A stretch of 64,000 nucleotides of DNA from Pseudomonas sp. Teo4 (GCF_034387475.1 NZ_JAXCIL010000002.1:62001-126000); one strand, 5' to 3'. Numbered from the stretch's first letter, positions 38,493-49,971 are shown. Numbers and translations: made by a program. Notes: generated from the sequence alone by a model not told the origin.

Positions 38493-39488
38493 GTGAAACT
38501 CAGCGATATCGCCCGTCTGGCCGGTGTGTCCGTGACCACTGCCAGTTACGTCATCAACGGCAAGGCCGAACAGCAGCGCATCAGTAACGCCACTGTCGAG
38601 CGGGTACGTGCGGTGGTCGAGGCTCACGGCTTCACCCCCAACCCCCAGGCTGCCGGCTTGCGCAGCCGCCATACCCGTACGCTTGGCTTCATTCTCCCGG
38701 ATCTGGAAAACCCCAGCTATGCCCGGATCGCCAAGCAACTGGAACAAGGCGCGCGTGCCCGTGGCTACCAGCTGCTGATCGCCAGCAGCGACGACCAACC
38801 CGACAGCGAACGCCAATTGCAGCAACTGTTCCGTGCCCGCCGCTGTGATGCCTTGTTCGTCGCCAGCTGCCTGGAGCCACAAGATGACAGCTACCGCGAA
38901 CTGATGGACAAAGGCCTGCCGGTGATCGCCATCGACCGGCGCCTTGACCCGGCCCACTTCTGCTCGGTCATCAGCGACGACCGCGACGCCAGCCGCCAGT
39001 TGGCCGAAAGCCTGCTGGCAACCCAGCCACGCAGCATTGCCCTGATCGGTGCGCGCCCCGAACTGTCGGTCAGCCAGGCCCGCGCTGGCGGTTTCGACGA
39101 AGCCCTGCAAGGTTTTGCCGGTGACATCCGCCGTTACCAGGGTGAAGGCTTCAGCCGTGAATGCGGCCAGCGCCTGATGCAACAACTGATCGACGAATTG
39201 GGCGGCCTGCCCGATGCGCTGGTGACCACTTCCTATGTGTTGCTGCAAGGCGTGTTCGACACCCTGCAAGCGCGCCCTGCCGATTCGCGCCAGCTTCAGC
39301 TGGGCACCTTCGGTGACAACCAGTTGCTCGACTTCCTGCCGCTGCCGGTCAACGCCATGGCCCAGCAGCACGGTTTGATTGCCGCCACCGCGCTGGAGCT
39401 GGCCTTGGCCGCCATCGAGGACAAGCGCTACGAGCCGGGTGTGCACGCCATCGGCCGCACCTTCAAGCAACGCATCACGGCCGCCTGA
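38493..39488 (+). CDS. fruR: Catabolite repressor-activator Cra/FruR, LacI family (331 aa)
   Basis: The N-terminus (VKLSDIARLAGVSVTTASYVINGK) is a LacI helix-turn-helix with the FruR-type TTASYVINGKAEQQRIS hinge. The periplasmic-binding-like effector domain follows (TLGFILPDLENPSYARIAKQLEQGA). I chose the GTG at 38493, which has AAGGA 7 nt upstream and begins exactly at the DNA-binding domain; the frame upstream is untranslated leader. Length 331 matches Cra. It represses the divergent fruBKA operon until fructose 1-phosphate accumulates. A TatD nuclease gene follows 2 nt after its stop, probably in the same transcript. Confidence 0.94.
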   Translation: MKLSDIARLAGVSVTTASYVINGKAEQQRISNATVERVRAVVEAHGFTPNPQAAGLRSRHTRTLGFILPDLENPSYARIAKQLEQGARARGYQLLIASSDDQPDSERQLQQLFRARRCDALFVASCLEPQDDSYRELMDKGLPVIAIDRRLDPAHFCSVISDDRDASRQLAESLLATQPRSIALIGARPELSVSQARAGGFDEALQGFAGDIRRYQGEGFSRECGQRLMQQLIDELGGLPDALVTTSYVLLQGVFDTLQARPADSRQLQLGTFGDNQLLDFLPLPVNAMAQQHGLIAATALELALAAIEDKRYEPGVHAIGRTFKQRITAA

Positions 39489-39490
39489 GC

Positions 39491-40267
39491 ATGCGCCTGA
39501 TCGACACTCACACCCACCTGGATTTCCCCGACTTCGACGCCGACCGCCCGCGCCTGCTGGCCGATGCGGCGGCACGCGGTGTGGAGCGGATGGTGGTACT
39601 GGGGGTGTATCAGGCCAATTTCCAGCGGGTGTGGGACCTGGTCTGCGGCGATCAGCGTTTGTACGCGGCCCTCGGCCTGCACCCGATCTACCTGGACCAG
39701 CATCGTCCGGAACATCTGACGCAGTTGCGCGACTGGCTGGAGCGCCTGCGCGGTGACCCTCGGTTGTGCGCGGTTGGCGAGTTCGGCCTGGATTACTACC
39801 TGGAGGCACTGGACAAGGACCGCCAGCAGACACTGTTCGAGGCCCAGTTGCAGCTGGCCTGCGACTTTGAACTGCCGGCCCTGCTGCACGTGCGCCGCAG
39901 CCATGCCCAGGTGATTGCCACGCTCAAGCGCTACAAGCCGGCGCGGGCCGGCATCATTCATGCGTTCGCGGGTAGCTACGAGGAAGCCCGCGAATACATC
40001 AAGCTGGGCTTCAAGTTGGGATTGGGCGGCGCGGGTACCTGGCCTCAGGCTTTGAGGCTGCGCAAGACGCTGCCGCGCTTGCCGCTGGAGAGCATCGTGC
40101 TGGAGACCGACTCACCCGACATGGCGCCGGTGATGTTCGCCGGGGAGCGCAACAGCCCCGAGCATTTGCCGGAAATCGCTGGGGCACTGGCTGAGTTGAT
40201 GGGTATCGATATGCAACTGCTGGCAGAGACCAGCACCCGCAATGCGTGTGAGTTGTTTGGTTGGTAG
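39491..40267 (+). CDS. TatD-family metal-dependent hydrolase (258 aa)
   Basis: The metal-binding residues are visible: DTHTHLDFPDF at the N-terminus, Glu in AVGEFGLDYY, His in PALLHVRRSH and GIIHAFAGS, and Asp in LETDSPDMAP. The fold is an amidohydrolase TIM barrel. Family members are DNases or act in nucleic-acid quality control; this one is of the YjjV type by size. It is placed directly behind fruR, an arrangement I read as co-transcription rather than shared function. Confidence 0.9.
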   Translation: MRLIDTHTHLDFPDFDADRPRLLADAAARGVERMVVLGVYQANFQRVWDLVCGDQRLYAALGLHPIYLDQHRPEHLTQLRDWLERLRGDPRLCAVGEFGLDYYLEALDKDRQQTLFEAQLQLACDFELPALLHVRRSHAQVIATLKRYKPARAGIIHAFAGSYEEAREYIKLGFKLGLGGAGTWPQALRLRKTLPRLPLESIVLETDSPDMAPVMFAGERNSPEHLPEIAGALAELMGIDMQLLAETSTRNACELFGW

Positions 40268-40269
40268 TA

Positions 40270-40367
40270 ACGGCCTTATCGCCGGCAAGCTGGCTCCCAC
40301 AGACTTCGCACCGTACTTGAGGACAGCGGGGAACCTGTGGGAGCGGCCTTGCCCGCGAAAGGGCCGG
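40270..40367. repeat. REP pair with one canonical and one variant copy
   Basis: The left copy has GCCGGCAAGCTGGC (one change), and the right copy has the variant GAGCGGCCTTGCCCGCGAAAGG. The element fills the space between convergent tatD and the chemoreceptor gene. Confidence 0.82.
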
Positions 40368-40384
40368 TGCTGACCAACACCGAC

Positions 40385-42397
40385 CTACACCCGAAACGCC
40401 CCGATCAGACGCTTCAACTCGACCACCTGCGCCGACAACGCCCGGCTGGCATCTTCGGTCTGGCAGGCGCCCTGGGTGGTGTCCTGCGCGGCCCGGTTGA
40501 TCGCCACGATGTTCTGGTCGATGTCATGGGCCACCGCCGTCTGCTGCTCGACGGCGGCAGCGATTTGCTGGTTCTGTTCGACGATCCCACTAACCGCCCC
40601 CAGAATATTGCCCAGCGCCTGCTGCACCTGACGCGCCTCATCCACCGTACCTGACGCCATCTGGTGGCTGCTGCCCATCGCCTGAACTGCCGCCGCCACC
40701 CCGGCCTGCAAGCGCTGGATCATCAGTGCGATCTCTTCGGTGGAGTCCTGGGTACGCCGGGCCAATGTGCGCACTTCGTCGGCGACCACGGCAAAGCCCC
40801 GGCCCTGCTCGCCCGCCCGGGCCGCCTCGATGGCAGCATTGAGCGCCAGCAGGTTGGTCTGCTCGGCAATACTGCGAATCACCTCCAGTACCCGGCCAAT
40901 CGCCTGGCTGTCACCGGCCAGCTGGTTGATTGCCGTCACCGTCTCGTCGATTTCCGCCGCCAGGCGGCCGATGCTGCCTTGCTGGTGCTCTACCAGGCCA
41001 CGGCCATTGGCACTCTCGCGATTGACCTGCTGCGCGCCCTCGGCGGCCAGCGCCGCACTGCGTGCCACTTCCAAGGCGGTGGCGCTCATCTGGTTCATGG
41101 CCGTGGCCACCTGCTCGATTTGTTCACGCTGGCCGCTGACCGCCTGATTGCTGCGTGCCGACACTGCCAGTACCTGGCCCGCCTGTTCCTCGACCGTCGC
41201 CACGGTACGGCCCACCTGGTCGATCAACCCCCGAATGCGCCTGACGGTTTCACTGAAGCCCTGGCCTAGTTCACCCAGTTCGTCGCGGCTATGGGCCTGG
41301 AAGCTGACCGTCATGTCGCCGCCTGCGACCTTGTCCATGGCACTGCCCAGCTTGCGCAAGGTGGCCCGGGTCGACACGTAGAAACCGCCGTAGAGGTAGA
41401 GAATCAGCGCAAAGACACCCGCCAACACACTGATCAAACCGACCATGCGCAAGCGCTGTTCGCTCAAGCGCTCCTGCAACTGCCCTTGCAGTTGGGCAAG
41501 AATGGCGTCGTTGAGCCGGTAGGTCTGGCCAATCAGTTCGGTAACCTGCTGATAGAACGCTGCCCAAGGCGCATCCAGGGTTTCAGCCACCACCACCCGT
41601 TCCTCGAACAACGCAGCCGCCTGCCTGACCGTGGCCTGGCTGGCTTCGGCCACCCCCGCCAAACCTGCCTTTGCCGCTGGGTCGCTGGCCATGGCATCGT
41701 CCAGGCGAATGGCATAGTCGGCCGCCAGGCGCTCCAGGCGCTGCAGCAGGTCTTCGAACCGGGCGCTACCGGCAGAGTCGATGAAGCCACGCCCCAGCGC
41801 CACCGCCCCCATCGCCCGGCCTTCGCCCAGGGTCTGGGTGACCTGGGCCGTGGCCGTGCCCACCAGTTCACTCAACTGACGTACCGCAGCCTGGTCGTCC
41901 TGGCCAAGCCCGGACTGGTTGACCTGCAGTTTGCTCAGCACCTGGGCTTGGGTCAGCAGCTTGTCGAACAGCGCGGCCTTGTTCTGCAACGAAGACTCAA
42001 CGCGGGCCTGGGCGAACGCCTCCGCCAGGTCTGCGCGCTTGGCTTCCAGTAGCGGGTCCTGGCCCTGCAAGGCGAGCAACTGCGCCTGGACCTTGTCTTG
42101 CAACGCAGCGATGCGCGATTCGATATCACCGGCCTGCCCCGACTGGCCAAGCACGGCGTTGATCTGCAGCAGGTTGCCCAGGGTTTCCAGGTCGCCACGC
42201 AGCGTCAAGCTGCCGGCCAGCGGAGCAATGCCCTCAAGCTCGGCGCGAGTGGCTTGGAACTGCTGGTAGGCGTCACGGACCAGATAGAAACTGGTCACCA
42301 GCATGGGCAGGAAGAACAGGACACTGATGAGGCTGAACTTCTGGCCGAAGCTCAGGCGATTCATCAATGCGATGGCCGGATAGAGCAGACGCTTCAC
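40385..42397 (-). CDS. Methyl-accepting chemotaxis protein (670 aa)
   Basis: A transmembrane helix ([24 protein letters not shown]) precedes a helical periplasmic ligand domain of about 280 residues, similar in length to nitrate/HBM-type sensors. After the second helix ([21 protein letters not shown]) comes HAMP (about 350-405) and a long cytoplasmic coiled coil with tip [20 protein letters not shown]. No C-terminal pentapeptide is present. The ligand is unknown. The start is a GTG at 42397 with GGAGG 6 nt upstream. Confidence 0.9.
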   Translation of the reverse strand: MKRLLYPAIALMNRLSFGQKFSLISVLFFLPMLVTSFYLVRDAYQQFQATRAELEGIAPLAGSLTLRGDLETLGNLLQINAVLGQSGQAGDIESRIAALQDKVQAQLLALQGQDPLLEAKRADLAEAFAQARVESSLQNKAALFDKLLTQAQVLSKLQVNQSGLGQDDQAAVRQLSELVGTATAQVTQTLGEGRAMGAVALGRGFIDSAGSARFEDLLQRLERLAADYAIRLDDAMASDPAAKAGLAGVAEASQATVRQAAALFEERVVVAETLDAPWAAFYQQVTELIGQTYRLNDAILAQLQGQLQERLSEQRLRMVGLISVLAGVFALILYLYGGFYVSTRATLRKLGSAMDKVAGGDMTVSFQAHSRDELGELGQGFSETVRRIRGLIDQVGRTVATVEEQAGQVLAVSARSNQAVSGQREQIEQVATAMNQMSATALEVARSAALAAEGAQQVNRESANGRGLVEHQQGSIGRLAAEIDETVTAINQLAGDSQAIGRVLEVIRSIAEQTNLLALNAAIEAARAGEQGRGFAVVADEVRTLARRTQDSTEEIALMIQRLQAGVAAAVQAMGSSHQMASGTVDEARQVQQALGNILGAVSGIVEQNQQIAAAVEQQTAVAHDIDQNIVAINRAAQDTTQGACQTEDASRALSAQVVELKRLIGAFRV

Positions 42398-42500
42398 AGG
42401 TCACCTCCATGGATTCTTATTGTTCTGCGAGATAGCACTAGGCCAGTTGTATAGCGCAGATCGAATCGGAGGTTTGTAAAGTAAGGTTAACCGGTGTTTT

Positions 42501-42599
42501 GGGGCCGCTCTGCGGCCCATCGCCGGCAAGCCAGCCCCTACGGGCTTTCGCTACCCTGTGGGAGCCGGCTTGCCGGCGATGGGCTGCAAGGCAGCCCCA
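42501..42599. repeat. REP pair with GGGGCCGC outer arms
   Basis: The outer arms GGGGCCGC and GCAAGGCAGCCCC enclose inverted REP copies (GCCGGCAAGCCAGC and GCCGGCTTGCCGGC). The same extended arms occur at 57476-57589. Confidence 0.88.
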
Positions 42600-42605
42600 G
42601 TAACC

Positions 42606-43436
42606 TCAGACCAACACCGTCCACAACGCAAAACACGCGTACCACAGCACGGCGGTGCGCAGCAGCAGCTCCCACAGGCTGTCCAACCGGCCAAGCCCAC
42701 GCTGACCGTCTTCCTCCTCGGGAATGTCATCGGCGATGCGACCAACCCGGGTCACCAGGTGCGCGGCACTGATGTGCCAGTTGAGCAACTCGTGCAGCAT
42801 CACGCGCATCACCGCAACGAAATTGCCGACCAAGGCGAAACTCAGGGTAATGACCCGCACCGGCAGCCAATCCATGACATGCCGCAACTGCTCGGCACGG
42901 GCCTTCAGCGCTGGCTGACCACTGTTCGCGATGCAAAGCGATAGCAGACGGTAGGCCAAGGCCGCAGCAGGACCCAGCACGAAGTACCAGAAGATCACCG
43001 CGAAAAAGCTCTGATACGCCTGCCACAGCAGATAACCCTGCACCTGCACCAGCAAGCTGCGTGGTTCTTCGGCTACCAGGCCCAGGTCTCGCTCGGCCAC
43101 GTGAAGCGCCGCCTGCTCGTCACCACGTCGCCATGCATCCCGGAACGGCCCCAGCGCGGCCTTGGCATCTCCCCGGCCCAAACTGTAGATCAGCACCAAC
43201 AGGTGTACCGGCAAGGCCAACAGGCCGTACGCCACCGGCTCAAGCACGTGCAACAGCAGCGTCAGCAAGGCGACAGGCGCCAGTACCAGAATGGCCAGCG
43301 TCCACCACGGATGCACCTTTGCGTTGCGCTCCAGGCGCACCAGCTCAGCCAAGAAGAAACCATCACGCTGCAGTCGATGACGCAAGGCCGAGAACTTCTC
43401 GACCCAGAGCACCAACACCAACACCAGAAAACTCAT
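42606..43436 (-). CDS. ampE: Regulatory signalling modulator protein AmpE (276 aa)
   Basis: AmpE is an inner-membrane protein of the ampDE operon. Four or five hydrophobic segments are visible (MSFLVLVLVLWVEKF, WTLAILVLAPVALLTLLLHVL, FAVIFWYFVLGPAAALAYRLL, VRVITLSFALVGNFVAVM and the C-terminus). The family is linked to cobalamin-biosynthesis-like CobD proteins by sequence, and in enteric bacteria it has been tied loosely to beta-lactamase control, but its activity is uncertain. It overlaps ampD by 4 bp (ATGA), so it is translationally coupled. Confidence 0.9.
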   Translation of the reverse strand: MSFLVLVLVLWVEKFSALRHRLQRDGFFLAELVRLERNAKVHPWWTLAILVLAPVALLTLLLHVLEPVAYGLLALPVHLLVLIYSLGRGDAKAALGPFRDAWRRGDEQAALHVAERDLGLVAEEPRSLLVQVQGYLLWQAYQSFFAVIFWYFVLGPAAALAYRLLSLCIANSGQPALKARAEQLRHVMDWLPVRVITLSFALVGNFVAVMRVMLHELLNWHISAAHLVTRVGRIADDIPEEEDGQRGLGRLDSLWELLLRTAVLWYACFALWTVLV

Positions 43437-43999
43437 GCGTTGTCCTCGTTTTCCTTCACAGCCTTACGATAGCGAGGCCAGTCGAATGCCGGCCCTGGGT
43501 CGGTCTTGCGTACCGGGGCGATGTCACTGTGCCCCTGGATCCGTGTCAGGTCGATCGCTGGCCAAGCATTGCGTATTTGCCGTGTCAGCTTTTCGAGTGC
43601 AGTGTACTGGGCATCGGTGTAAGGCAAGTCGTCGGTGCCTTCCAGCTCGATACCGATGGAGAAGTCGTTGCAACCTTCACGCCCTTCGAACGACGAAACA
43701 CCCGCATGCCAGGCACGATCGAGCAGTGATACGAACTGTGTGACGGCGCCATCGCGTTCGACGAACAGGTGCGCCGATACCGTAAGGTGGCAGATGCCTT
43801 CGAAGTAAGGGTGCGCCTTCGGGTCGAGCTGGTTCTGGAAGAACGTCTGGACATTGCCCGTGCCAAAACAGGCAGGCGGCAAGCTGATGTTGTGGATAAC
43901 CAGCAGGGAGATCGACTCGCCTTCAGGGCGGGCGTTGAAGTTCGGCGAGGGGCAGTGGGTGACGCCGTCGAACCAGCCTGTCGCACGGTTCAGTTGCAT
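43433..43999 (-). CDS. ampD: 1,6-anhydro-N-acetylmuramyl-L-alanine amidase AmpD (188 aa)
   Basis: AmpD recycles peptidoglycan in the cytoplasm by removing the peptide from anhydro-muropeptides; its loss derepresses AmpC beta-lactamase. The zinc ligands are visible as His in LLVIHNISLPP, His and Asp in IQGHSDIAPVRKTDPG, with the catalytic Glu in SIGIELEGTDD. There is no signal peptide, which separates it from the periplasmic AmiD type. The ATG at 43999 follows AGGAA. It heads the ampDE pair. Confidence 0.94.
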   Translation of the reverse strand: MQLNRATGWFDGVTHCPSPNFNARPEGESISLLVIHNISLPPACFGTGNVQTFFQNQLDPKAHPYFEGICHLTVSAHLFVERDGAVTQFVSLLDRAWHAGVSSFEGREGCNDFSIGIELEGTDDLPYTDAQYTALEKLTRQIRNAWPAIDLTRIQGHSDIAPVRKTDPGPAFDWPRYRKAVKENEDNA

Positions 44000-44096
44000 G
44001 GGTAGTTCCTGAATGGCACGGGTTATTCACGCAGTATGCCCTGCCACTGACATCGGGTGCATGTAAATCATTGTGACGATGCAGTAGCGGCCTGGT

Positions 44097-46262
44097 TCAG
44101 TAGGCGGGTTGCTGGCGCAAGCGCTCAACAACTGTTTCCAGCGCCCGCTCGAACAGTTGCCCGTCATCCAGCAAGCGCACTTCCCCATGACGCAGGGCCT
44201 GTGCCAAGCCGGCAGTGCTCCACTCACGCGCTTTCATCCCGGTGCGACTGGCGAACACCAGGCGATCACTGCTGTCGATACGTGCGACCAGCTTGCAGCG
44301 CAGCGGCTCCTCGTCTTCGAACACCTCTACCCAGTTACCGATACGCAGAAGCTGCACCTGCCGCAGTTGCACGGCCAGGCCGTCAGGCTTGTGCAGCGGC
44401 ACACATCCAAGCTCTTCGGCAATCACCAGTACGATGTCTTCAGCGACCAGCACCTCGGCCAGGGCCTGGTCAACTTCGTGCGCTGGCAGTTCAGCTTCGG
44501 TGCAAGCGCGCAGATGCAAACGCTCGAGGGCAAGAAAGAACTCTCGGGTTGCGGCCGAATCCTGCACCACACCCGCCAGGCCATCGCGCAACGCCTTGAG
44601 CAGGCCCGGCACCTGCTGCAGCAGGCGCTGACAAGCCTGTGGCTCCCGGTGGGGTTCGATACTGGCCAACAGCTGGTCCAGGGTTGCCAACGCGTTGCGC
44701 CACGCCGGGGATTGTTCACCTTGCTTGAGCCAGGCCAGCAACATCACCTGGCTCCATGACTGCACCAGCATCTGCACCACCACCTGCGGTAGCACTCGGC
44801 CCCGCAAGCGCTGGTTGAGCGCCTGCTGGACCTGCTGGCGGGCCTGCATGGTACGTGCACGCCCCTCTTCGGCATCGCGGGTGCGCTGCTCAAGCAGTTC
44901 GTTGCGCCGCCGTTCATCCTGGTTGAACGCAACAAACTCCTCCAGCAGCTCGGTAAACAGGCGCGGATCGTCGGTGAAATCATTCAGCAGCCGCTGGACG
45001 GTGCGCTCCACACGCAGATGAAGGCTATCGCGCACGCCTTCGGTGTTGGCGTCCCAACCGATAGAAGCGGCGGCCATTTCGTTGAGCAAACGTCGCACGG
45101 GGTGGTTGGCACGGCTGAACAGGCCCTTGTCGAGCAAAGCGACCTTCAGCAGTGGAATATGCAGGCGCCCGAGCAATGCGCGGAGCGAAAACGGCAGGTT
45201 GTCGTCTGTTTGAATGAAGTCGAACAGCAGGCCGACGAGGTTGATCAAGTCTTCATCGGCAGTTGCAATACGCCTGCGGGTACCGCTGCGCACACTGACC
45301 CGCAACAGGAGCTGCTCCAGCTGCTGGCCAAGGACGAAATCCTCCGGCTCATGGGTGGCCGGGACATATTGCTGAAGGTGCGAGAGCAGGCGCAGCAGGT
45401 CGGCGGTGCTGATCGGATGGGCAGCCGCCACCGCTTGCAGACGCGGCGCGAATCGCCCGCGCACAGGGGCCAGCAGGCCTTGCAGCGAATCGAAGAATGC
45501 CTGGCCGGCAGCGTTCTGGCCGGCGACCTCTTCGAGTATCACGGTTGCCGAAACACGCCGGTGCTCCCTCTGCCGGTCTTGCGCCCGACGGCGTGGCGCA
45601 GGCTGCAGCTCGGGCAGCACACCTGCAGCGGCGAGCAACTGGTTGGCCTCGCCATACAGCACGTCGATGTCACGCAGAACGTAGCGCTCGAACAGCTTCA
45701 ACAGAATCAGCTTCACCCGGAAGCCAACCCCCAGGCTGCGCCCGGCGTCGAGGAAGTAGCCACACAGCGCGCCAGGTGCCAACGGGTTATGCACATCGTC
45801 CAGCGCATGATCGAGCAACGCCTGAAAACGAGAACTCAGCTGCCCCAAGGCAATGCCATCACGCGATAGTACCCGTGCGACCATGCCGTCGACGGCTGCG
45901 GCACGCTCCGGTTGCGCCTTGCTACGCGCGCTGTCGAGTTGGCCGATGGGGTCGACCCGCCCGATGCGCACAAAGGCTTCATGGTAGATATCGAGAAAAC
46001 CTCGCTCGATGCTTTTACGCTTGAGCCGCAGGTCGCGCATCGCTTCGAAATACAGGTTCTGGTCGAAACGCTCAACGGCTTTGTCAGCCATCTCGAAGAG
46101 GGTGTCGTCGGCATTGTCGAACAGGTCCTGCAGGCCCTTGCGCAACTGCAAGGCAGCCTTGTCGCGCACTTGCAGAAGCAGCATCGGAAGGCAAGGCACA
46201 GGCGTTCGCACACCACGGTCGATGGCTGCCGCCAAGGGCACCACCTTGCCTTCTTTATGCAT
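44097..46262 (-). CDS. DUF1631 family protein (721 aa)
   Basis: This is a large cytoplasmic helical protein belonging to the DUF1631 family by its N-terminal PLLLLQVRDKAALQLRKGLQDLFDNADDTLFEMAD-type region and central helical repeats. The last 120 residues (LLRIGNWVEVFEDEEPLRCK then ARIDSSDRLVFASRTGMKAR) look like a small beta-barrel similar to a PilZ-type fold, but I see no RxxxR motif and do not claim c-di-GMP binding. I chose the ATG at 46262 (MHKEGKVVPLA), which has AAGGAG upstream. It is divergent from nadC. The function is unknown. Confidence 0.8.
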   Translation of the reverse strand: MHKEGKVVPLAAAIDRGVRTPVPCLPMLLLQVRDKAALQLRKGLQDLFDNADDTLFEMADKAVERFDQNLYFEAMRDLRLKRKSIERGFLDIYHEAFVRIGRVDPIGQLDSARSKAQPERAAAVDGMVARVLSRDGIALGQLSSRFQALLDHALDDVHNPLAPGALCGYFLDAGRSLGVGFRVKLILLKLFERYVLRDIDVLYGEANQLLAAAGVLPELQPAPRRRAQDRQREHRRVSATVILEEVAGQNAAGQAFFDSLQGLLAPVRGRFAPRLQAVAAAHPISTADLLRLLSHLQQYVPATHEPEDFVLGQQLEQLLLRVSVRSGTRRRIATADEDLINLVGLLFDFIQTDDNLPFSLRALLGRLHIPLLKVALLDKGLFSRANHPVRRLLNEMAAASIGWDANTEGVRDSLHLRVERTVQRLLNDFTDDPRLFTELLEEFVAFNQDERRRNELLEQRTRDAEEGRARTMQARQQVQQALNQRLRGRVLPQVVVQMLVQSWSQVMLLAWLKQGEQSPAWRNALATLDQLLASIEPHREPQACQRLLQQVPGLLKALRDGLAGVVQDSAATREFFLALERLHLRACTEAELPAHEVDQALAEVLVAEDIVLVIAEELGCVPLHKPDGLAVQLRQVQLLRIGNWVEVFEDEEPLRCKLVARIDSSDRLVFASRTGMKAREWSTAGLAQALRHGEVRLLDDGQLFERALETVVERLRQQPAY

Positions 46263-46472
46263 CCCTGACTCCTTGCTGGGTGTCTTCAAATCGTAGCGCG
46301 AAGATTCGTCAAAGCTATGACGCCAAATAATGGTCGTTATTATCGGTAAAAAGTCCGACCTCTGCCAGCGTCTCTTGCGCTGCGGGGTTAAAGACCACGC
46401 TTTGAGCCGAATGCTCATGGCGCCTGACCAAAGGTCACCCGCAAGGCGGCTGTACACACCGCCCCCCTGCCC

Positions 46473-46478
46473 TATAAT
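46473..46478 (+). promoter_or_regulatory. Candidate -10 hexamer of nadC
   Basis: A consensus TATAAT lies 28 bp before the nadC start. No good -35 is present at 16-18 bp (CTGTAC at 17). Confidence 0.4.
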
Positions 46479-46506
46479 CGCCGGCATCTAGCTTGTGGAG
46501 CCGAAC

Positions 46507-47355
46507 ATGCCGAACCTACGCCTCGCCGACCTGACTGCCGAAATCGAAGCCAATGTGCGCCGTGCACTGCTGGAGGACATCGGCAGCGGCGACATCACCG
46601 CACAGCTGATCCCGGCCGAGCGCCTGGCCAAGGCCACCATCATCACCCGCGAAGACTGTGTAATCGCCGGCACCGCCTGGGTCGATGCGGTATTCCGCCA
46701 GCTCGACCCGCGGGTGGCCGTGCACTGGCAAGTTGCCGATGGCGAGCGGGCCAAGGCCAACCAAGCCTTGTTCCACCTGGAAGGCCCAGCGCGCTCGCTG
46801 CTCAGTGGCGAGCGCTCGGCGCTGAACTTCCTGCAGATGCTGTCGGGGGTCGCCACCCGTGCGCAGGCACTGGCCGACATGGTGGTCGGCACCCAGGTGC
46901 GCCTGCTGGACACCCGCAAGACCCTCCCCGGCCTGCGCCTGGCGCAGAAGTACGCGGTGACCTGCGGTGGCTGCCACAACCACCGAATTGGTCTGTACGA
47001 TGCCTTCCTGATCAAGGAAAACCACATTGCCGCCAGCGGAGGTGTTGCTGAGGCCGTGGCTGCGGCGCATCGCATCGCACCGGGCAAGCCAGTGGAGATC
47101 GAGGTGGAAAGCCTGGACGAATTGCGTCAGGCGCTGAACGCCGGGGCCGATATCATCATGCTCGACGAGCTGACCCTGGATGAAATGCGCGAAGCGGTGC
47201 GTATCACCGCGGGCAAGGCCAAGCTGGAGGCCAGCGGTGGGGTGAACGAGAGCACCCTGCGAGTGATTGCCGAGACTGGCGTGGACTACATCTCGATTGG
47301 TGCGATGACCAAGGATGTGAAGGCGGTGGACCTGTCGATGCGGTTGAGCCTGTAA
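46507..47355 (+). CDS. nadC: Nicotinate-nucleotide pyrophosphorylase, carboxylating (282 aa)
   Basis: NadC converts quinolinate and PRPP to nicotinate mononucleotide in NAD synthesis. Motifs include [14 protein letters not shown] near the N-terminus, [14 protein letters not shown], the active-site [23 protein letters not shown] and [16 protein letters not shown], and the TIM-barrel end [20 protein letters not shown]. The length is standard. The ATG at 46507 has TGGAG 6 nt upstream; a GTG at 46495 would add four residues and is less likely. A strong terminator follows. Confidence 0.96.
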   Translation: MPNLRLADLTAEIEANVRRALLEDIGSGDITAQLIPAERLAKATIITREDCVIAGTAWVDAVFRQLDPRVAVHWQVADGERAKANQALFHLEGPARSLLSGERSALNFLQMLSGVATRAQALADMVVGTQVRLLDTRKTLPGLRLAQKYAVTCGGCHNHRIGLYDAFLIKENHIAASGGVAEAVAAAHRIAPGKPVEIEVESLDELRQALNAGADIIMLDELTLDEMREAVRITAGKAKLEASGGVNESTLRVIAETGVDYISIGAMTKDVKAVDLSMRLSL

Positions 47356-47414
47356 GCCATGTCCCGCCAGTTCACGGGCTGCCCCGTGAACTGGCATGCT
47401 TCATCGCAAAGCAT

Positions 47415-47456
47415 AAAAAAACCGGCCACTGGACTAACGCCAGTGGCCGGTTTTTT
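47415..47456. terminator. Bidirectional terminator between nadC and trxB
   Basis: A perfect 12-bp stem (ACCGGCCACTGG/CCAGTGGCCGGT) with a 7-nt loop is flanked by A6 on the left and T6 on the right. It can stop both convergent transcripts. Confidence 0.95.
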
Positions 47457-47467
47457 CATTTCATGGA

Positions 47468-48760
<1,293 letters not shown>

Positions 48761-49492
48761 ATGCAAGCCCCTGTCCTGTCCGGCCCCCAGTACCTGCGCG
48801 AAGGGCTGAAGCTGGTGCTGAGCCCGAACCTGCGGCTGTTCGTGCTGCTGCCCTTGGCGGTCAACCTGTTGCTGTTCGGCGGCCTGATCTACTTCGCCGG
48901 CCATCAGTTCAGCCTGTGGGTCGACGCCTTGATGCCGACCCTGCCCGAATGGCTGAGCTTTTTGACGTACATCCTCTGGCCACTGTTCGTTGCCCTGGTG
49001 GTGCTGATGGTGTTCTTCACCTTCACCATGCTGGCCAACGTGATCGCCGCACCGTTCAACGGTTTTCTCGCCGAAAAAGTCGAGGTGGTGGTGCGCGGGC
49101 AGGACACCTTCCCGCCTTTCAGTTGGGGCGAGTTGATAGCCATGGTGCCAAGGACCTTCGGCCGTGAAATGCGCAAACTGGGTTACTTCCTGCCGCGGGC
49201 CATCGGCCTGTTCATTTTGTCGCTGATTCCGGTGGTGAACGTGGTGGCTGCACCGCTATGGCTGATTTTTGGTGTGTGGATGATGGCCATTCAATACATC
49301 GACTACCCGGCGGACAACAACAAGATGAGCTGGCAGGACATGCTGGCGTGGTTGCGCAGCAAGCGTTGGCAGTCGCTGGGGTTTGGCGGCATTACCTACC
49401 TGGCGTTGATGATTCCGGGCGTAAACGTACTGATGATGCCGGCAGCAGTGGCGGGGGCAACATTGTTTTGGGTGAAAGAGCGCACGAACTAA
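48761..49492 (+). CDS. cysZ: Sulfate transporter CysZ (243 aa)
   Basis: CysZ is an inner-membrane sulfate permease feeding cysteine synthesis. Four hydrophobic regions ([64 protein letters not shown] and [22 protein letters not shown]) and the family motifs [16 protein letters not shown] and [11 protein letters not shown] are present. The ATG at 48761 follows CGGAG. The length is usual. Its neighbour across the gap is trxB, whose thioredoxin supports sulfate reduction, a plausible but unproven functional link. Confidence 0.93.
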   Translation: MQAPVLSGPQYLREGLKLVLSPNLRLFVLLPLAVNLLLFGGLIYFAGHQFSLWVDALMPTLPEWLSFLTYILWPLFVALVVLMVFFTFTMLANVIAAPFNGFLAEKVEVVVRGQDTFPPFSWGELIAMVPRTFGREMRKLGYFLPRAIGLFILSLIPVVNVVAAPLWLIFGVWMMAIQYIDYPADNNKMSWQDMLAWLRSKRWQSLGFGGITYLALMIPGVNVLMMPAAVAGATLFWVKERTN

Positions 49493-49575
49493 ATAGATAC
49501 CACGTCACACGTTCCTGATCGGTTTCCAATGCATGCCGGGCCGTATTGTCGCGGCCTGCCATCAGGAGAGCATGT

Positions 49576-49950
49576 ATGGAATTTTACGACGTAAAAATGA
49601 AGGACTTCATTGAACTGGCGGGTGTTCCGCCTCACGAGCAAGGCAAAGTCGTTGCCGAACAGCGTGTGAAGTGGCGGCTTCGTGAGATGCTGGAACGCCA
49701 CGGTATCACCGTCCCCGTTGAGCAGCTGCTCTTCAACGACGGCAACTCGGCAGCAGGTTATCCGACCAGTACACCGCTGGTGAAGTTGTTGACGGACAAC
49801 GTTATCAACAGCGAACACCCGTATCTCGCCAAATCTGATAGTGGTCTTTACACGACCGAAAATAAGAAACTTGATATCAAAATCGACGCCCTTCAAGAAG
49901 TTGTAACGGTCGTCTACGAGCACATCAAAAAAACCGAACAAGCCGGTTAA
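49576..49950 (+). CDS. Unrecognised 124-residue protein
   Basis: The ATG at 49576 is preceded by AGGAG and opens MEFYDVKMKDFIELAGVPPH. The protein is soluble and charged, with a predicted helical N-terminal half (KVVAEQRVKWRLREMLERHG) and a helical C-terminus (KIDALQEVVTVVYEHIKKTEQ). I do not recognise a domain. The gene is less GC-rich than its neighbours by eye, and codons such as AAA, GAA and GTT are more frequent, which hints at acquisition or low expression. A terminator follows 22 bp after the stop. Confidence 0.65.
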   Translation: MEFYDVKMKDFIELAGVPPHEQGKVVAEQRVKWRLREMLERHGITVPVEQLLFNDGNSAAGYPTSTPLVKLLTDNVINSEHPYLAKSDSGLYTTENKKLDIKIDALQEVVTVVYEHIKKTEQAG

Positions 49951-49971
49951 TTCTTTACACTGTTGATGTGC

